Source: Pilatotrama ljubarskyi (taxonomy: Eukaryota > Basidiomycota > Agaricomycetes > Polyporales > Polyporaceae). From it: a stretch of DNA of 48,179 nt. Shown here one piece after another: positions 1 through 11,427 of this stretch. The stretch is taken from NCBI GenBank assembly GCA_022385805.1, contig MU277783.1:1-48179 (forward strand). The letters are read 5' to 3'. Within the stretch, counting starts at the first letter, position 1, and each line of letters begins with the position of its first letter. The notes beneath the pieces are model-generated. The model saw nothing but the letters and a program-made list of their open reading frames with translations, had not been told where the DNA came from and did not search any database. The translations under genes and the position numbers were made by a program.

Positions 1-189
1 ATACTACTGTACATGTGGCTGTGCTAGAACTATCCAGTATCTACCAGCCACAAACTCTATTGTCCGTGCATCAGCACCTATGACTAAGTGCGACCGGTTG
101 ACTATGCTGCTATTACTAAGCGCCTAGTTCAACAATTTTTTGCTTTCAAAACACCTAATCTTAGACTTATAGTCAATCACCCACACTCA

Positions 190-332
190 CCCACAGGCCG
201 GGGCTCAGGCCGAGCCGGGCCCAAGCCGGGCTTGAGCCGTCAATGGAGGCCCGGCCCGAGTTTCTTTCGAGCCTGAGCCCTCAAAGCCGGGCCCGAGCCG
301 GGTCTTTCAGGCCGAGCCGGGCCCGGCACATC
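190..332. repeat. GC-rich short-period repeat (GCCGGGCCCGAG-type)
   Basis: Imperfect copies of a roughly 10-13 nt unit built from AGCCGGGC and GCCCGAGC recur across about 140 bases, in a composition very different from the A+T-richer sequence on both sides. Copies occur in both orientations, so the stretch could fold strongly. Such low-complexity runs can mark ends of fungal transposable elements, but no open reading frame or terminal repeat confirms one here. Confidence 0.55.
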
Positions 333-728
333 ACTACAAGTACGTATTCCTTCCTCCAAGACGAAAGTGATCATGAGCTGATGGTCTCTTCTCATAGAGA
401 GGCAGCGACATTGGTACCACACAGCCGCCAGAGTACTGAGGATGTACCAGTATGCTAGGTACCACGTCACATATAGTCTCCGACATGTACTTTCTGTTCT
501 TGTAATCAATGTGTTGCTGCGGTCATCTAGTGCTCTGAGTGCATGAGCAATTGACTGAGAAAGGACCTCTGTATCCTATGATAATCACTACCTGGAGCAG
601 TGATATCAGAACCACAAATTAACTGGTGAGGCGGGTGATTTTGAACACGTCGGAGCCCGTAACAAGCAAGTAGTGAATTTGGTCATTTAGACAGATATAA
701 TATCCACCGCGGAATCACCAGCTTGAGA

Positions 729-761
729 GGTGATTTTGCCCTCCCCACTGTTAAAATCACC
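729..761. repeat. 9-bp perfect inverted repeat with 15-nt loop
   Basis: GGTGATTTT at 729-737 is the exact reverse complement of AAAATCACC at 753-761. Further GGTGATT-like copies occur nearby (around 631-641 and 795-803). The clustering suggests the remains of a small inverted-repeat element rather than a terminator of a specific gene, since no gene ends here. Confidence 0.4.
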
Positions 762-1505
762 ATCTTCCCCGTGCTTTTCCGCCACCGATGTGGGGGTGAT
801 TGTCACCACTAATCATTCTCACAGTGCTGACATGTCCACTCCATACGAGACGCGTCCTGCCAAGGGCCTCGCACACGAACTCGAGTGAGATGGGACCCCT
901 TCGCAGTGTCGGACACAGAGGTGGCAAGTGACCAACCACCTCGATGCGAAGCCATGCATGATGCCCTGGAGTGGTGAAGAACGTGCGAGGAGCTCAGCTG
1001 CATCGGCGACAATGCTGATGGATCCCAGGGCTGGCCTCGGGTGTATCTCTGTCAGTTGCGTATCTCCAGGCTGGGCACCAGCATGCTCCCTCCCCGATCA
1101 TCAACACATTTGCGCAAGGCTCGCGTTGCGAGCTCGCCATACGTCCCGTGAGACGATAGGTCAGAGGACTTGTAGGTGACCGTAGAAGGACATACAACTT
1201 CCGCCGCTACGATGGTCGCTACGAGGGCGCTCCGTTGTTCCCTCAAGGAGAAGCACCCACACAACGAAGCATCTAGCTCCTTTCTAGGGATCGGGCATAC
1301 CATAATGCAGTGATTGCAAAGAATACCAAGGTAAGAAACCAGCGTAATGCACGCGAACAACACTAGAGCACCGCATGTCCAGGTCGAGAAGCAACCCACC
1401 TACTACGTGTGTAAGGATGAAGAGAAGTCCATGTTACTGTCCATTTTAGTCCCGAGCACCACATCTGTCCGTCCGAAAGCCCAAACACAGAACTGAACCT
1501 AGGCA

Positions 1506-3255
1506 TTAGTTGACAACAGCGTTTGTGAAAGGCGTAGTCGCGAAGCCCGCCAAGTTGTTCTCGGCGTCGAAGACGTGGTAGAAGCGCTCCAAGAAGGTCA
1601 TGCCGTTGACGAAGTTAAAGCCTTGTTCGGAGTTCACGCCCAGATCGCCGATGATGAGGTAGACGTGACTGTCGTCTCCTCCGATAAGGCTGTTCAACTG
1701 TGTTTGCAGTGATCATCAGTATCCGCTGAAAGGCTCATGGGCAGGGAAGGACCTACAGCGCGAGGCCAGATCTGTGCGTCGGGCGTGAACTCGTAGGTGG
1801 TCTATGGAGTCGTTGGGTGTCAGTGAAGCGTTGGCAGATCATCATGCAGGGATGGAGACACTAACGTTCCCGATGTGGAAGAACAGGCTCTGGAGGTTCG
1901 AGACTTGGTCTGGGTTGATTCTTAAGAAACCGGTCTTCAGGTCGTGCTTGGCGCCCGACGCTCCGAGGTATGCGGCGAAGTAGTCTTCCAGCCACGTCTG
2001 GTCAACACTGTCTTCGAAGGAGACAAAGGGAGACGCGACGTACCACTGGCGAGAAGGATGAGAGTGGTGCCGGTATCCACGATACCCGCGGCAGTGGGCA
2101 GGATCACGGTGTTGGCGGAGCCATAGGTCAAAGACTGATCGATGCCGACGAACGTCGAAGCCGGAGCTGTGGTGGTCAGAGGCCTGTTGGTATTATCAGT
2201 GAGGGGGTCGCTTGGGCCGCATGGGCCGCATGGGCCATGCGGCCCAGAACGGTATCCGCTTACACATAGTTCAGGTCGCCCGTGAATTTGCTCGGGTCTA
2301 TGTCTCCAATAGTCAGCTCGCCGTTTGTCACGGTCGACGTGTTTCCGCTGGGGGCCATGGCGACACCGACGAGCTTCTGCTCGATCAAACCCTGCTCGAA
2401 GGCATTGTCGAGGACAGTGGGCACGATGCCTGGAATCCCGGTCGTGTTCACCGTACGATCGGTAGGTCCTAGGCTGCATGATGATCCTCAGCCTTGTATC
2501 TGTCGGGGAGCCCCGTCTACACGTACCCTAGGATACCGTCAACCCCTTGAATGAAACCGACAGCGAACACGTTCGCATCTCCGATAGACTGGTTTTTGAT
2601 GACCAGGTCTCCGATTGTGACGGTATCGAGAAACTCCTCCCCTGAGAGAGACACGCACGTCCATGAAAATCAGCAAAAGTCACAGAAACTATACAGTTGG
2701 AAGGTAGACCGACCGCGGAAGATTCCAGAGCCATACGAGACTTCCTGCACGAATATCAAACGAGTAAGAACGACGCTCAGACCAGTGCTGCGCCCAAGCG
2801 GGACGCACCACGCCCACCCCAGTATCGATACTGGTGTTGGTCTGGACGTATGTCTTGTTGGCTCCAACCCATGTGTTGGCGCTCCCAGTGTCGACGACGA
2901 GGTTGTCTGGGGCGATTGTGTTCAAGTCGGGCGCGAAGATTATTAAGACAAGAGACGTACATTCTGTCGGGGGCGTGCCGACTCCGACGCTGACAGTGTA
3001 CTGCAGCGCTGTATTCGTGATCGGGATGCTGAAACTGTCGGCCTGTGCGGCGGATCCGTCTTTATGCAGGCCTTGAGCGCGCCCCACAAGAAACTTCGCG
3101 CGAGCCTGGTCCGCGTCGATGATTCGGGCGCCGCCACCAGTGAGGTTGAATCGGCGCGCGATGGGCAGCGTCACGGGAGAGTCCCGGAGAACGACAGGCT
3201 TTGCAGCAGTCGCGGCCACGCAAAGCGCCACGAGAGAGAAGAGACGAGTGAACAT
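1506..3255 (-). CDS. Secreted pepsin-like aspartic protease (family A1, polyporopepsin-like)
   Basis: Predicted extracellular aspartic endopeptidase of about 420 residues that cleaves proteins at acid pH. It opens with a signal peptide (MFTRLFSLVALCVAATAA) and a propeptide. The first catalytic motif, VVDTGSANTW, begins exon 2 after an intron at 2907-2960; the second, IVDTGTT, lies near 2060-2090. Flap-region YGSG and the ILGLGPT segment are present, and the C-terminal exon carries the family-typical NGMTFLERFYHVFD and GFATTPF. I read nine exons, approximately 3255-2961, 2906-2818, 2744-2714, 2641-2527, 2473-2264, 2183-2044, about 2010-1866, 1801-1757 and 1697-1506. Reading phase closes across all of them if exon 7 begins just upstream of the obvious CAG, which implies a very short 32-nt intron; that boundary is the weakest. 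Both catalytic aspartates are intact. The gene stands alone with no operon-like partner. Family assignment is secure; the polyporopepsin likeness is from remembered motif spacing. Confidence 0.93.
2184..2263 (-). other. Protease intron containing a strong palindrome
   Basis: This 80-nt intron, bounded by GTAAGC and CAACAG, joins the exons encoding GDLNYV and PLTTTAP in phase. Inside it, 2223-2245 is an 11-bp inverted repeat around one central base (arms GGGCCGCATGG / CCATGCGGCCC), preceded by a direct copy of GGGCCGCAT at 2214-2222. The fold could shorten the effective donor-to-branch distance. Confidence 0.75.
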
Positions 3256-4182
3256 GTCGTGGCGATTGGGATATTGGAACCAAGCCTAGTGAACATGCGA
3301 GGCGCATGCTCGCTCTTATACGCGTGAAGCTTCCGCCAAAGAAGCGACATGCCGAGGAACAGGCGGGGGCTGTCCTCGGCGTGAGCACGCTCAGGCGGCA
3401 GGATACCTACCACACTTTCCTGCCGGAGGGAGAGGCAGCGTCAACGAACGAAGCCGGCACTCACATGCTCGGACCGAGATTGTTGACGGCGCAAGGAGGT
3501 TCGCCAGGGTCTCAGGACGGTCCTCTCCATCAGTGTCGGAGCCGTGGCTGTACCGACCCCGGGTACCAACGTGACCTGTGGGCGCAGGCCCTGTTAGCTT
3601 GCGCTCACGTTGATTTACGTGCAGGCGGAGGATCGCCTGATGGCTGTGCATGAGGGACCTGTGCCGCGAGCGACTCTAGAGACCGTCATTGGTAGCTACC
3701 GGCCTAGCGGGCATACGTCTCCGTCATGTCCTGGGGAAGCATATGGCGAAGCATAGCCCAGCGCAGTTGCTCCTGACGTCGGGTGCGTGGACCTCGACGG
3801 CATGGTGACTGCGCAATGGGCAGAGAAAGAGCCATTTGAATTAGTTCTAGCAGACAATTATCCCTGTCCCTCTAGGATTGGCGAGACACGGCGGACATAC
3901 TGGCCGTGATGAGAATCCCTTCGGGGTACGAAGCAATCGTGAGTGAAGGAAAGAGAATACGGTGACAAATGGGCAGTGAGGACGTACTTTGCTCTACTGT
4001 GCCTGAGATGGCGTTATGAGAGGTAGGAGACACGACGGAGACATGCGCGACTCCTGATACATATCGATATGCGAAGAGACCCTTTTTACCATTACATTGA
4101 GCCCAATGACGACGCGCAGCACCCGCTGCGAGCAACCCATGCTGTTGTACAAATGTGCTGCATCACCTATACAAGTGGTGCT
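3256..4182. other. Intergenic region between protease and F-box gene
   Basis: This holds the upstream region of the protease (3256 onward) and the downstream region of the F-box-type gene. Short minus-strand frames near 3872-4135 could be a further 3' exon of the F-box gene if an intron begins near 4260, but the reading frame already closes at 4183, so I leave them out. No RNA gene or repeat is seen. Confidence 0.4.
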
Positions 4183-5727
4183 TTAGAGATGCGCGGTGAT
4201 ATGTTGCAAGAACGGGTATCTGCGCGCGTTGTGTGAGCGGTTGCACCCAGTACGAAAGTAAGCGTAGAGGATGAAGACGCACTCATGATCATCCAAGAAC
4301 CCTCTATCTCTGGTGATAGTCTCCGCGAACTGTGGTAACGAGAGCCCGGAGGTGAACGCGAGTTCCTGGTAATGCGCCAGAGCGAATTCAAGGTGATGGT
4401 CGTCAAAAGGAATGCTGGGGATGTGTTTCAGCGGATATGGTCACGTTCACAATTGCGCCGACTCACAGCTCAGCGAGAGCTCGGTTGACGTCCAGGACCG
4501 TGCACCCCTCCGGATTCTCCACTATCATGAAAACGTCGCCTTCCCCGTTCTCGAACTCGAGTCTATCCACAGGGGGGAACGTCGCGAACGCGCATGACGC
4601 GTTTGGATGCGTGCAGAGAGGACCGTATTGGGCGTAACGGCTTTCGGGGAAGGTTGGGAGGTGCGTTAGCAGGATAGAGACAGAGTCGGGAAGAGCGGGT
4701 GGCGGTGGGGAAGGCGAAGGCGATGGCGTAGGGGTATGAGGGTGGATGGTTTGTCTTGCTTGGCTCCCCGCGTGCGATTGAGAGAAATGGAGGTAGAAGT
4801 ATAGTGGGTGAAAGTCAAGGGGATGGTTGTGATGCAGCGGCCTCGTGCGCGTGTATGGCCAGCGACTGTAATGTTCCGCTGTGATGCGTGTCAGTGATTG
4901 TGGCACTACGGACACTTTTCTGCTAACGAAGCAGGTTACAAGGAAACGGACAGAGCGGGGTCTGTGACCTCCAAACTTAGCTGGCGGGACCCACAAGTCC
5001 TCTGCAAGCTCCGAGAGCAGGGTCAGGTGACGCCCGATACTGCCCGATCGATCGTCTCTCCGCCGAGCTGAAGGGTCGGGGGCCCGCACTCGGAATCACA
5101 AGACGTAGCGGACGCTGCGCGGACTACCGCTACGAGGTTGTGGCGTGCCACGATGGTTGTGTAACCTTGTAGGTCCAGGGACGTCGCAGTATGGCGAGAC
5201 GAGACGAGACGGCTCCGGCGCCTACGCCTGACCGCGCGTCCTGATTGGCTGGAGGATCAAGCGCCCAAGAGCAATCCAAAATCCGGGCTGCAGCCGCTTC
5301 GCAGCGGCGGCGACTCCTCGGACTAACCGCACATGTGTTTCTCGCTCACCGTCGGTTGTGGCGTAGTATGCCAGCGCAACAGAGCAGGACAGCGTGCCGT
5401 TATGGGTGGATACTCACCGAAACATGCATTTGCCTTGGTGCAGCTTCGTATCTCGCAAACCGCGGCGTGGTTTACGAGTAGGCGGGCGAGCCTGCGGTAG
5501 CTCAGCTCGCTTACTGCGCCGGGGACTGTTGGTGGGAGGGTCTTCCGTAAGGGCCTTCCAAAACCCGCGGTGAAGCACGCTGACTGCCAGATTTTGTCGT
5601 CGCGCTCGTACAGCTCTCGCAGCCTGCGACATGTCTGCGTGAGCGCGAGGTGGGTCGGGAGGTCGCCGAGGAGGTGCTGCCAGATGTTGAGCAAAACAGC
5701 GTCCGCACAGGACGAGAGAGACACCAT
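4183..5727 (-). CDS. F-box-like protein
   Basis: The first exon (5727 to about 5420) begins MVSLSSCADAVLLNIWQHLL and continues with LALTQTCRRLRELYERDDKIW, matching the F-box layout (helix, LxLxxxCRRL, xxLW) used to bind Skp1 in SCF ubiquitin ligases. It ends at a clean GTGAGT donor after CTKANACFG. A middle exon (about 4467-5001) has a proline-rich stretch (residues like PTPSPSPSPPPPALP) followed by a compact acidic domain (ENGEGDVFMIVENPEG). An intron at 4415-4466 joins it in phase to a last exon (ALAELIPFDDHHLEFALAHY) ending in TAA at 4183. Exons between 5420 and 5002 are not resolved, and the frame around 4866-4915 reads through what could be a 50-nt intron. Substrate unknown. The minus-strand gene model as a whole is approximate. 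Confidence 0.6.
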
Positions 5728-6494
5728 AGATCAGCAGGGAGTGAGTGTCCGCAGGACGGCGCAGAGAGAGCGAGGTGGAAGATAAGCAGCGAGAAATTTG
5801 TGGTGATGTCGGAGGCGGATGAGAGAAGCGGAGCGCGAGATGGCCACCTGCGAGCCACAGTCGTAAAAGCGTGCCACAACTCAAGCGCAAGACGTATCTC
5901 GGCAGGCTGGACGACGAGCACGCGGATACGTACGCTCTAGGCGATGTTGGGCATGCTGGGAAGGATGTCTGCCTCTGTCGCCCGCTTTAAGAGGGACGCG
6001 GAAATGGGTGACCATGTCGCGAATTATCCTGCCAAAAGGTCCCAAATCGCGAGAACGACAGGAGGCGTTCCGCGCCCTCCGCCCTTTCTCTCAGCCATGT
6101 TCCTGTGATCAGCGGCGAGTCCTCCTGACTTCTGTGCTGAAAGCTGCTCAAAGCAAATACGAGTGGTCAAGGCAGAGACACAACGCCTATTTGCATTTCG
6201 TGCATAGCTCCTAACCATAGCCTGGTCCAGGCCCTCGATGAGAGAAGCGGAGATTCAGGGTCAGCATCTCCGCATCTCGGTATCGGCGCTGTGTTGAGGC
6301 GGCGATTACTTGAGAGCCCAGCCTAAAGTAAACTCCGATCTTACTCAGAATCTCCGATACGTGGTCTCAGGTTGCCTCGTGTCGTGGACGGTCGTCACTC
6401 TCTCCGGTCTCCGTCCGCGCTCGGAGGTTTATATGTCCTCCATCTTTCCCTCTCCCTTTCTCTACGGGAATGGTCCCAAATCAACCCACAAATC
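5728..6494. other. Divergent promoter region, F-box gene / NT-C2 gene
   Basis: The two neighbouring genes start in opposite directions from this 767-base gap, so it probably holds both promoters. Small frames on both strands lack family resemblance. The tract just before the NT-C2 start is pyrimidine-rich (around 6440-6475), as is common before fungal start codons. Confidence 0.45.
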
Positions 6495-8378
6495 ATGAAG
6501 CAGCCTCCAAACCCCTCGGCGTCGACGTCGACCAGCTCGGGCGCGTCCTCAGCTCCTCCACATCCCCCTAGCCACGGCCTCCGCTCGCAACTGGGCCACC
6601 TAATCCCGAGACACGCGCTCTTTCAAGTCCACCTTCACATCGAGCAGCTCTCCAATCTCCCGCTTATGAGCGGTGAGTTTGCGGTGCGTTGGAAGTTCAA
6701 GAACGTGCAGGGTGGGTCCGGTCTCCTGTCCAAGATGAAGGGCAACCGGTCTTGGTCGGGCCAGAGTCGAGGAAAGGGAACAGCGAGGGCGCAGGATGCG
6801 GCAGGGACAGGGACGACGACAGGAACGGAGGACGGCGAGATGGAGGAGGAGGATGAGGCCGAGGGCGACAGCACGCACGACGGCACCGACGAGGCCTCGT
6901 ATCATGACGCGTCCAGGAGCGCGCTCGTTGACGGGACACATCACGAATTCGACTCCGCGCACCCGCCCCCCGCGCCCACCCCCATCATCAACGGCCACTC
7001 CTCATCCTCGACGTCGTTGCAATCGCGCTCTGAGGCGCGTGGCATGACGCCATGGGCGAAGCTCCAGAGCTACAACGTCAAATGGGATCACTCGGTCAAC
7101 GTGGTCGTCCAGATGGACGTGCATCGCGAAACGGGGGACCTCCTTCCCAACGAGCTGAAGCTCGTCGTCATGCAGGTAAGCCTCTGTTCGGCATCTTGTC
7201 TGTGACGGCCTCGCGTAAACCGCTTCGTACGGGGATTGCTATCGGCGTGCCCGACCGCAGTGCGCCGATAACAATCTGTCTCACGCATGGGAGGCGCTCG
7301 AGGTGGGTACAGGGCGCGAGCTCCCTGTACTTGGATTGTACCCGAGCTACCTGCGTCATGCGCAAGGTTCGCTGGTCTGCGTATTCATGTCCGTTGTACC
7401 TCCGGAATTGCGTGGTTTGTCATGAGCCATGCAGTCCAGGCGCTATCCCACCCTGTGTGCGACTCACCAGAGCGGTTGAGTGGTGCACGCGGTTTTGTAG
7501 GTGCGTATCTGGTTCTATTCCGTCCTTATGCAGTGTTCCTGGTCTTAGGGTGAGTCGGAACACTGACAAATCCCCTAGCGCGTCATCCCAGGCGATCCTG
7601 ACTCTCCGCAACAACCTCGCATAGGGGCAGTGTACCTGAACCTCGCAGAGTATGCCGACGCCGGCAAAGTCACTCGACGATATCTCCTCCGTCAGAGTAA
7701 GACCAACGCTACGCTGAAGGTAGGATGGTTCACCGCTCGTTGTATGCCTGTGCTAACGGCCGACAGCTCTCGATCGAGTTAGAGCATATAGGCGGCGAGA
7801 AGCATTACAAGCCACCTCCACTCCGGAAGGGCGAGATCCTCGCATCCGTCTCGGGCATCCTGTCCAACAACGGGCTGTTCAACACCCGTTTCGCCCGGGA
7901 GCTGGATCTCTACGTCGGCGCAGACAGAGCAGAGGAAGAGAACGGCTTTCCCTACGCCGACAAAGAGGGGCACGTCCAGCCTGATCAGTTGGCCAACTCT
8001 CACGGATTGCGCGCGACGGAGCACCTCATTGAAGCTCTCTTCAATCCCGTCCCAAGCGACTCAGCCGACCCCTCTCCCTTCACGTACTACGCCCCACCTC
8101 AACCTGAACGCAAAGACTCCTTCGCGACCTCTAATGACTCTTTCGACCACAACACTGGCCGCAGATCTATCGACAGCAGTGTTGGCAGTGCTAGCTACGT
8201 CGCAACCGCGAGCGAACACTCGAGCACCGCGGGATTCGAGCATGGCCCCGGCATGACCCCGGCGAGTGCGGATTCGCACCGCCATTGGTGGCAAAGGATC
8301 CGTAGCAAGCCTAATACGCCCGCTAAGACAACCTTTCGCCCCAGCACACCAGCGCCGCCCATGCCCGTGCGCCAATAA
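6495..8378 (+). CDS. NT-C2 domain protein (EEIG1/EHBP1-type N-terminal C2)
   Basis: Predicted protein of 477 residues from three exons: 6495-7175, 7579-7719 and 7767-8378; all junctions keep phase and the coding length is a multiple of three. After a Ser/Pro-rich start, residues about 35-75 (FQVHLHIEQLSNLPLMSG then FAVRWKFKN) match the opening strands of the NT-C2 domain, a membrane-associated C2-like fold found in EEIG1/EHBP1 proteins that link vesicles or Rab GTPases to actin. The domain is interrupted by a long acidic, low-complexity insert (EDGEMEEEDEAEGD) and resumes with WAKLQSYNVKWDHSVNVVVQM and GAVYLNLAEYADAGKVTRRYLL, then LSIELEHIGG. The C-terminal third is Ser/Thr/Pro-rich and probably disordered. 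Single copy, probably housekeeping, outside the accessory array. Intron 1 (403 nt) is unusually long for this window. Role in trafficking is inferred from the family only. Confidence 0.85.
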
Positions 8379-10146
8379 CCGCTCTTCCGCGTCTTAACTC
8401 CAGCTCCGGAACGGCTATCGTATACGCCTCCTGTCCACATACCGCATCCGGACCTTTCGTACCACCACATTGCCCCGTTTGTCATCCACTTGTCACGACT
8501 GTAACGACCTTCACCCCTTCGCTAGGCCTCCGCTTTCGTTCGTTTCGTTTCGTTCGCTCTTGGGGGATCTGAGCCCGGTAATGTTCCGTTTCTCTGGTCA
8601 CTGGAACTTCTAGATGATACAAATGGTAACTTATGCGCTTTTTAACGAGGACGTACAGCCTAGCGGCAGGGGCCTGAGTACTGTACATTTCTGCTGCCAC
8701 GCTTACATTAGTCGCCGCTACCCTGTGCTCGTAGCTATCTTGTCGAACAATAATCCCCTCACATCCCTCCCCTTTGACAAGAACACCTCGAGCAAGCGGC
8801 TAGCTCCGGTGAGTCTGTCTTTGATTCCACATGCTGATAACCGCGTCGTCATATGGCATAGACGGGGCTCGCATTCTCCATGTTTGGTTGACCCTCCACG
8901 CTAGTGCCACTGAGGCTGCTTCTCTCGACTCTGGGAGTGTCGTCAGTTGTGGAATACTGCTGTGATGGTCTCTTCGGTGCAATGACCGCATACGACGAGC
9001 TTCTGACCTCCGGCTGACGTGACCCGGCAGATACCATCCCTCCTGTGAGGAGGGTATCGAGATCGCCCGACCAATATTCCTCTCCTACAGCGCGAGATGG
9101 AGTTCGCGCAACGGCAAGAGCAACGAGCGGACGTCCTCATCACCCATGCGCCCGCCTCCATCGCACCGCTGAGAGGAGCAGTTGTAGCTGCAAACAGCTG
9201 CGACCTTTGGTCGGGATTGGTCATCCGATAGCGAACACGGAAGCATTGATCGCCCGCTCTGGAGGCGAATGTGAACCACGATCAGCATCGTCCGTCCGAG
9301 AAGGTGCGTAGCGGACGCCCCTCGCAATTGAGTCGGACGAGGATCTGCAGCGAAGTCGAAGGCGCGCTCGCAGTTCTCTCCTAGAGATTGTATGGAACGG
9401 GCACTTCGCTTGGAAGCGTACGCCTTCCTACAAAGGATCGAAGAACTCTGGGGGGCCCGAAGTACTTGACGAGTAAGGATTTTTCTCTGGCAGTAAGCAG
9501 TGCTCTCACACGAACCGTAGGAACGAAGGACTGATCGATATCAGGTCGTGCTTGTGTTACCTATAGGTCCCTCAGAGAACTGCGCTTTGTGAGAGATGCA
9601 ACAGGATCGAGTTACAGTCACCTTCGAACCTCTTCCTACTTCGTGTGCGAGGAGCTGCATTTTGTGGCCTGCGTTTGGGGTGGAAACTTGTAGGACGGGC
9701 GGGCCGGTGCGAGGGGATGAATGCCACGTGGTCCCCGTGGTCGCTCAAGAATCAAGATGCGGCTCCGCGCAGGCGTGGCCCACCGGCACAACACCGACAC
9801 GCCGACTCCGACTGGCAACCCACGACAAAACGATCGACACCAGGCACGGTCAACTAGCAAGACGATCGCTGAATTCTTCTGTGAGTGCTGTACAAAGTAC
9901 CACGTAGCAGCACCATTCGCGTCACTGCCGACGGGTTGCGGATGCTGCCCGCATGCCAGCGTTGTGCCAGCGCACCGATCGTCCTCTGGCTGCGTAACGT
10001 CCCGGAACCCGGCAGGGGAACAAGTGAAACCTGTCCTGCGCAGCCCAGAGCGCGACTTCAAAAGGCCTGCGTAGCGTAATGGGCCGCTTGAAAAACACAG
10101 GACAGCCAACTCTACCGCACGCGACCGCGCTTCCCCACCACCAGCT
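8379..10146. other. Gene-free interval before the array
   Basis: About 1.8 kb without a supportable gene. A short TTCG/TTTCG-rich tract lies at 8535-8556 in the likely 3' untranslated region of the NT-C2 gene. Frames between 8800 and 9330 on the minus strand and 9596 and 10163 on both strands show no recognisable domain, no signal peptide with downstream continuity, and no paralogue elsewhere in the window. It marks the edge between single-copy genes and the duplicated island. Confidence 0.5.
8535..8556. repeat. TTCG-type simple repeat
   Basis: Short run of TTCGTTCG/TTTCG units about 160 bases downstream of the NT-C2 stop codon. It is probably untranslated sequence. Confidence 0.6.
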
Positions 10147-11366
10147 ATGGGCCCTCCTTCCACCTTCCCCAGCCGGCCTCAGCCTCGTATCGTCATCGTC
10201 GGCGGGGAATGGGCGGTCTTGTGCTTCTCCTCACCCTCCTCAAGCGCGGTGTCCCTGCGACTCTCTATGAGCGAGAGGTCGACAAGGATTCCCGTGCCCA
10301 CCTAGGTGGACTGCTTGACCTCGAGTGGGCTAGCGGCCAGCGCGCACTCCGCGAGAACAGGTTAGAAGACGTCTTCAAGAAGAATTCGCGTTGTGACGCC
10401 GAAGAGGCCAAGATCTGCGGCAAGGACGGTGTTCCCATTTTCCACAAACCCGGAGGGGAGCCGACGGACGATGACCTCAAGAACTCTCGCCCCGAAATCG
10501 ACCGTCGTGTCCTTCGCGACGTCTTACTGGCCGCCTTGCCCAATCCGGATGCCGTCCATTGGGACCATCGCCTCTCATCCATACGTCGTCTTCCTGATGG
10601 GCGATTCGAGCTGACCTTCGCAAACGGGGCGGTGACCACTGCGGACTTCGTGGTCGGCGCCGACGGTGCCCACTCTCGTGTGCGGCCGCTGTTATCCTCC
10701 GCGACACCCATATACCATGGTGTCAGCGGCGCGGAGCTCTCTCTGGCTCCCGACATTGTCTCTTCTCCGGCCAATCACGATATCAACGAGGCAGTTGGCA
10801 GCGGGAGTTGCGGCCTCGCTCAAGATGGGAAGTTCATCGTATTCCAGCGCAACGGCGACGGGCGCATTCGCGCGAACGCATGGCAGCACCACCCCGTTGA
10901 CTGGTCCCTGCCGAACGTCCCGGCCGCCGCAAAGGAGGTTCTTCACGAACTGTACACGGGCTGGGCGCCGTCGGTCCATCGCTTCATCGACCAGGCCGAC
11001 GAGGGCGCGATCTTTACGCGTCAGGTCTTCCACCTCCCTGTCGGTCACCGCTGGCCGCACACTCCCGGGGTCACGCTCATCGGCGACGCTGCGCATCCTA
11101 TGAGCCCGGCCGCGGGCGCGGGTGCGAACCTCGCTATGCTGGATGGGCTGGAGTTAGGGCTCGTGCTGGCGGAGTCTATCGGGAGCGGGAAGGCGTCGGG
11201 GGCGGAGACGGATGCGGCTGTCGCGGCTTGGGAGGAGCGGATGTGGAAGAGGTCGGAACGTTTCGCGGCGCTGAGTTTCAAGAACCTTGGGGCGCTGACC
11301 GGGCCTGATGCTCCCGGGTCCGTCCTGCTGGCATTCAAGGAGGCACGTAGCGAGGACTTGCAATGA
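10147..11366 (+). CDS. TetX-like FAD monooxygenase 1, frameshifted in the FAD motif
   Basis: Intronless paralogue of the genes at 22225 and 39030, predicted to hydroxylate an unknown small aromatic or polyketide-like molecule using FAD and NAD(P)H. The ATG at 10147 gives MGPPSTFPSRPQPRIVIVGG, but the frame is then lost. The rest of the protein (GLVLLLTLLKRG, LGGLLDLEWASGQ, GADGAHSR, LIGDAAHPMSPAAG) reads in another phase from 10209. Comparison with the paralogues (VGGGPAGLVLLL) shows exactly one base missing at the G-run 10204-10207, inside the glycine-rich Rossmann motif that binds the FAD pyrophosphate. Restoring phase would give about 406 residues, the same as the paralogues. The DG and GD motifs are intact. 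Either a recent null allele or a homopolymer read error. If translated only from 10209 it would lack the FAD-binding motif and be unlikely to work. The MITE at 11428 lies 61 bases downstream of the stop. Confidence 0.88.
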
Positions 11367-11427
11367 ACACGTAGCAATGCTTTGGGCAGTAGTATGGACC
11401 TCAGAGGTTGCCTCAACTTGCGTATAT

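Larger units (their letters stand above)
1..1505. other. Gene-poor left edge
   Basis: No convincing gene is visible. The stretch holds the GC-rich repeat at 190-332 and a small hairpin at 729-761. A minus-strand frame around 1052-1399 begins with a hydrophobic segment followed by a polar tail, but it has no recognisable family, no paralogue in the window and no clear splice context, so I do not call it a gene. The A+T-richer composition and scattered short inverted repeats suggest decayed mobile-element sequence; that is inference only. Confidence 0.5.

Noticed and set aside
3872..4135. Extra 3' exon of the F-box-like gene
   Set aside because: The preceding exon already reaches a stop at 4183 in phase, and the required donor near 4260 is weak; kept only as a possibility.
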